Positions 26,112-29,004 of a stretch of 29,004 bases of DNA are shown one piece after another (positions within the stretch are counted from its first letter, which is position 1; the number at the start of each line of letters is the position of its first letter). The DNA lies in contig JAFCZU010000005.1 in the NCBI GenBank assembly GCA_019314185.1, forward strand, positions 1 to 29,004, given 5' to 3'. The notes beneath the pieces were generated by a model that was given only the letters and a program-made list of their open reading frames with translations, was not told the origin of the DNA and did not search any database. A program made the translations under genes and the position numbers. The stretch is from Deltaproteobacteria bacterium. GTDB taxonomy: Bacteria; Desulfobacterota; Desulfobacteria; Desulfobacterales; ETH-SRB1.

Positions 26112-26293
26112 TCAGGCAAGCACAGCTTTTATAGCTAACAAGATTAAAAGTCACTGCGAAGCAAAGAACAAAAAATTCCCCTGTGACAAGAATAGGCGGA
26201 GGAATGTGAAATATTGGGGTTGATTGTCGTTGGATTTATTATGCTTTCTACCATGGAAAACTTGAGAAAAACTTGGGGAGATCCGGATTCGTA

Positions 26294-27034
26294 ATGACCC
26301 AGAATAATGGAGAAAGGGAGGGCTGGCTACATGTCCAGGTCACTAAGCTTTGCAACAAAGCCTGGGTGAACCGATTGTGGATTTGGATAGGTATGCCGAT
26401 TGGGTGGTGGCAGAGGTACCGAAATGTCTTCGACTTAGTTATGGTGCTATCTATTGCTAGTCTTCTGTTTGCTGTGTTCGCATTCATTCAGAACGAAGCC
26501 GAAAACCGGCAGATCATAGATAGTCTGAAGATCGTAGTGGAAAACGAACAAGATATCCTATATACTTTGAAAGCTATAGTTAAAGACCAACGAAAAAACT
26601 TAGAGAAACTACGGGTCGAGGGTAGGCTTCCGCCTGGCTTGGCACCGCAACTTGTGAAGGGAAGTGGCAGACCTGGTGAGGGTTTGGCCTCAATCGAAGC
26701 CGATTATGTACAGGGTACAGACCCGCTGCAGTTTATCATCCGCGGGAGCATTGATATAGTTAGCAAGAATAGAAGCTGGTGGATTGGTACGCATAGCGGA
26801 TTACAGGTCTGGCCACAAATAGAGCTATCTCACGATATTGGCGCGGGTGAAAAATTCGAATACCGGCTAACCGTTCCTTGTGGAGTGGAATCAGGCTCTC
26901 TTGTTTTAGTTGAGGCAGGACCGGTATCGAGGAAATTGTTCGCAGATCACACCTTGAGCCCAGTACAATATGTTGGTCTTTATTGGCCGCATCTTGTTGA
27001 CGTAAGCGTCTTATGGTCGGTAGTCTTTCCATAA
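26294..27034 (+). CDS. Single-pass membrane protein with coiled coil and C-terminal beta domain
   Basis: The protein has about 246 residues. ATG 26294 is preferred; the frame can be extended to TTG 26273, but GGGGAG at 26275-26280 would then lie inside it. A tryptophan-rich, basic N terminus (WVNRLWIWIGMPIGWWQRYRN) precedes one membrane helix (VFDLVMVLSIASLLFAVFAFI). Then come about 50 residues of coiled coil and a beta-rich domain with paired tryptophans (SWWIGTHSG, VWPQIEL) and LVLVEAG. The same spaced features, GSI, a W/YW pair, WP and a closing hydrophobic strand, recur in the next gene. The stop is 35 bases before the next start. I recognise no family; the pairing suggests a shared complex. 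Confidence 0.65.
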   Translation: MTQNNGEREGWLHVQVTKLCNKAWVNRLWIWIGMPIGWWQRYRNVFDLVMVLSIASLLFAVFAFIQNEAENRQIIDSLKIVVENEQDILYTLKAIVKDQRKNLEKLRVEGRLPPGLAPQLVKGSGRPGEGLASIEADYVQGTDPLQFIIRGSIDIVSKNRSWWIGTHSGLQVWPQIELSHDIGAGEKFEYRLTVPCGVESGSLVLVEAGPVSRKLFADHTLSPVQYVGLYWPHLVDVSVLWSVVFP

Positions 27035-27069
27035 TTATGAACTCAAACTTGAGAAGAGAGGAGCCTATC

Positions 27070-27531
27070 GTGAGGCAGATTAAACTCGTTTTTGCGGTTT
27101 TCATTCCGGTCGTCTTAGGAATTTTTGTGTGGTGCCCAATGGCGGATGCCGATGCGGTGATTACAGAGCCACCAGCGGGAACTCTGATCCAAAACCGACT
27201 TGACTTTTCTGTAGCAGGTTCCATCTCTGATTACAACGAAAGCATGGCCGCCAACTTTCACTATTGGGTATCGATCGCAAGTGTCAAAGGGAATAACAAA
27301 GCAGATCTCCATTGGCCAAAGTTTTATGTGAAGAGTGGGCATTTCCAAGGCAGTATTCATGATGGTGGTCAGAATCCTCTCCCAACTCCGCAGACGATGA
27401 TTATCTTTCTGCTTCGGGTGGACGACGCTACGAATCAACGCTTTATTCGATGGTTAAACAAGGGCGTTTTTAAGGGATTCCCGGTCCAGAACTCTGAGAT
27501 TGTTGTCAGCGTACCCATCCGGTTTCGTTAG
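27070..27531 (+). CDS. Secreted protein with a beta domain like its upstream neighbour
   Basis: The protein has 153 residues. GTG 27070 is chosen because AGAGGAG (27057-27063) lies 6 bases upstream and a clean signal peptide follows directly (MRQIKLVFAVFIPVVLGIFV ... ADADA). ATG 27037 is an alternative with no ribosome site. The mature part begins VITEPPAGTLIQ and contains VAGSI, HYWVSIAS, LHWPKFYV, a GG-rich turn and MIIFLLRVDD, a beta-sandwich-like run. The GSI, YW, WP and RVDD blocks line up with those in the membrane protein just upstream, suggesting a duplicated fold used by an anchor and a free periplasmic subunit. The function is unknown. Confidence 0.65.
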   Translation: MRQIKLVFAVFIPVVLGIFVWCPMADADAVITEPPAGTLIQNRLDFSVAGSISDYNESMAANFHYWVSIASVKGNNKADLHWPKFYVKSGHFQGSIHDGGQNPLPTPQTMIIFLLRVDDATNQRFIRWLNKGVFKGFPVQNSEIVVSVPIRFR

Positions 27532-27544
27532 GTTACGTTGCGTG

Positions 27545-27736
27545 ATGCAAAGAGTTACATGCTATTACATCATCATTTGTTATTTTGGCACTGAAAATTT
27601 GGGCATTTGGGAGCCTTATGAAATTATCGCGGTGGCTACATCCCAAAAAAAGCTTTATAAGCCGGGCGATACGTTGGAGATTGTTCCGTTAGATCTTCTG
27701 CAATCAAGGATCGTAACCGTACGCAGAGCAAAATAG
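27545..27736 (+). CDS. Doubtful 63-residue hypothetical protein
   Basis: The frame starts at ATG 27545, 14 bases after the preceding stop, with no convincing ribosome site. Its N terminus has aromatic and hydrophobic residues (YYIIICYFG), and the rest (EIIAVATSQKKLYKPGDTLEIVPLDL) reads like a small beta barrel. The composition is protein-like, but the frame is short and unsupported. It may be a fragment of a longer gene that has lost its front. I would not rely on it without comparative evidence. Confidence 0.3.
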   Translation: MQRVTCYYIIICYFGTENLGIWEPYEIIAVATSQKKLYKPGDTLEIVPLDLLQSRIVTVRRAK

Positions 27737-27742
27737 CACTTT

Positions 27743-27766
27743 GGGGCGGTTTAGCCTGACCGCTCC
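27743..27766. terminator. Hairpin before the nuclease gene
   Basis: GGGGCGGT (27743-27750) can pair with ACCGCTCC (27759-27766) with one G-U pair and an 8-base loop. A T-run is absent, so it would be a weak intrinsic terminator or an RNA structure in the spacer. It lies immediately after the doubtful small frame and 25 bp before the nuclease start. Confidence 0.35.
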
Positions 27767-27790
27767 ACATAATTCAAATATCGAGTCATT

Positions 27791-28669
27791 ATGAGTGGAT
27801 TGATTAAATGGGTCATCAGATTTTTATTTGTAACAGCAGTATTGATGTTTGGCGGCATTTTTCCATCATTTTCCGCTGATTTGCAGATGTTTTCCAATGT
27901 TCGACTGGTGAACAATCCTCAAAACGATGGGGATAGCTTTGTTGTGATTGCCGCAGGAAAGCATCTCAACGTGAGACTCTATTTTGTTGATTGTCCTGAA
28001 ATCTCCGTTAGCTCTAATAGCGATGCACAGCGGGTTCGGGAGCAAACACGTTATTTTGGATTAACCAGTGCAGAGCGTATCATTCATTTTGGCAATGAAG
28101 CAAAAGCTTTTGTTGATCATATCCTTGATAAACCTTTTACTGTTCATACAGCCTTTGCAAGTGCCTTGGGAAGGTCGGCCAAAGGCCGAGTATATGGAGT
28201 CATCACAACATCTGATGGAGATGATTTGGCGAGTCTACACGTTAAAAATGGTTTTGCCCGTACTCACGGTATAGGCAGGAAAACACCCGATGGAGTACCA
28301 CGTGATGAAATGATAGAAAGACTTCGTGATCTTGAAATTTCGGCCATGTTGAAACGTGTCGGCATTTGGTCGGAGACTGATCCTGATCGGATTGCGGAAC
28401 TTCGTGCCAAACAACGTAGTGAAGAGAGCGAATTACAGGAAATAAAGAACCAGGTAACAAAAGCCAAATCTCCACAAGGCTCACTTGATCTAAACACCGC
28501 CACAGAAAGAGAACTTCAGTTTATCAGTGGAATCGGTCCCGTTCTTGCCGCGAGAATCATTGCAGGACGGCCCTATGAAACCGTTGATGATTTGCTCAAG
28601 GTAAAAGGAATTGGCCCCAAAAAACTGGAAAAGATTCGCTCGTACTTCGTGGTGAATCAAGGGCAGTAA
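27791..28669 (+). CDS. Secreted thermonuclease (SNase-like) with ComEA-type HhH tail
   Basis: The protein has 292 residues. The signal peptide is residues 1-29 (ending FPSFSA). The staphylococcal-nuclease-like OB fold has NDGDSF (45-50), the catalytic set R62, D67 and E70 in VRLYFVDCPE, and R133 in KGRVYGV, corresponding to R35, D40, E43 and R87 of the S. aureus enzyme, so it should cleave DNA or RNA with calcium. A charged helical linker (about 185-225) leads to a helix-hairpin-helix pair of the ComEA type (LDLNTATERELQFISGIGPV ... LLKVKGIGPKKLEKI), which binds DNA backbone without sequence specificity. Both parts are complete and the start is a plain ATG. It is a likely periplasmic or extracellular nuclease that may help DNA scavenging or uptake. 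It stands alone after the hairpin at 27743. Confidence 0.88.
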   Translation: MSGLIKWVIRFLFVTAVLMFGGIFPSFSADLQMFSNVRLVNNPQNDGDSFVVIAAGKHLNVRLYFVDCPEISVSSNSDAQRVREQTRYFGLTSAERIIHFGNEAKAFVDHILDKPFTVHTAFASALGRSAKGRVYGVITTSDGDDLASLHVKNGFARTHGIGRKTPDGVPRDEMIERLRDLEISAMLKRVGIWSETDPDRIAELRAKQRSEESELQEIKNQVTKAKSPQGSLDLNTATERELQFISGIGPVLAARIIAGRPYETVDDLLKVKGIGPKKLEKIRSYFVVNQGQ

Positions 28670-28815
28670 GAACCTTCGGCCTGACAGAGCATTGCGCGTG
28701 CCAGGACAAATCCAAGACGAGGATTGTGGCTACCACGTACCCGCAAAGACCCAACGAGAATTTGTTAGGAGTTTATGAGGCCGGAGAAGAATATACGCAA
28801 ATCATTGACGCAAAC

Positions 28816-29004
28816 CTACCACTTTGGTATTGCCAGCTCGCCGCCTGTCATGTAGAAACTCATTCCCAGCCCTTTTTTTGTGCCGGAAAGGCGTGAGATC
28901 ATAACCGGTGACGGTACATGAAAAACAGCAACGCTTATACCAGTGATAAACAGAAGGATCAGCAGGACCCCGTAACTTGGGGCGAGGCCTATAAGGCTCA
29001 TCGG
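28816..29004 (-). pseudogene. Fragment of an MFS transporter, running off the window edge
   Basis: A minus-strand frame enters from beyond 29004 and stops at 28816. It encodes the middle of a major facilitator family carrier: a hydrophobic helix (GVLLILLFITGISVAVFH), then PSPVMISRLSGTKKGLGMSF and MTGGELA, a segment I associate with fosmidomycin-resistance-type MFS exporters. The family would normally continue from GGELG into several more helices, but here it reads AIPKW and stops. Nothing transporter-like follows on the minus strand down to 28670. The gene has therefore lost its C-terminal part, either by a frameshift or by a junction near 28816. The missing front lies outside the window. Confidence 0.6.

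Noticed and set aside
27791..28669. Nuclease as the effector of the tubulin/motor locus
   Set aside because: It has a signal peptide, lies almost 5 kb away behind unrelated genes and a hairpin, and fits a stand-alone secreted enzyme.

Overview
The window looks like the chromosome of a Gram-negative bacterium, perhaps a member of the Desulfobacterota. Moderate GC, signal peptides, an OmpA-type peptidoglycan-binding domain and intergenic dRS3-like repeats suggest this. The phylum is an impression from overall style, not something the sequence proves. No rRNA, tRNA, CRISPR array or intact insertion sequence was seen.

Layout. (1) Positions 1-793 carry no convincing intact gene but hold two inverted-repeat elements set back to back (219-349 and 357-483), followed by a candidate promoter. 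(2) Positions 800-23007 form one long same-strand locus: a secreted von Willebrand A (VWA) protein, a zinc-ribbon protein, a small membrane protein, a 1253-residue tubulin/FtsZ-like protein, a short zinc-ribbon protein (probably truncated), a kinase-like/Hsp70 fusion, an actin-fold-like protein without clear ATPase motifs, a two-helix membrane coiled-coil protein, two GrpE-like coiled-coil proteins in a tandem duplication (the second copy broken), a CBM48-like/beta-sandwich protein, a MotA/ExbB/ZorA-like motor subunit with a long coiled-coil tail, a MotB/ZorB-like OmpA-domain partner, and a second secreted VWA protein. (3) Positions 23393-27736 hold small groups of secreted or membrane-anchored proteins, including a DUF1598-like pair and two neighbours that share a possible beta-sandwich. 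(4) A secreted thermonuclease with a ComEA-like helix-hairpin-helix tail lies at 27791-28669, followed by the broken end of an MFS transporter gene on the minus strand.

The central locus resembles the multicomponent FtsZ-like/VWA/OmpA membrane-remodelling systems proposed by Makarova and Koonin (2010). This version adds a self-contained chaperone module: an Hsp70 fused to a probable pseudokinase, a second degenerate Hsp70-like protein and dedicated GrpE-like exchange factors. It also has an ion-driven stator pair that resembles Zorya ZorA/ZorB but lacks ZorC, ZorD or ZorE neighbours. My working model, which is inference, is this: a cytoplasmic tubulin-like filament or ring is assembled or remodelled by the Hsp70/GrpE-like module. 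It is coupled through coiled-coil membrane proteins to a stator-type motor anchored in the cell wall. The two VWA proteins act on the periplasmic side.
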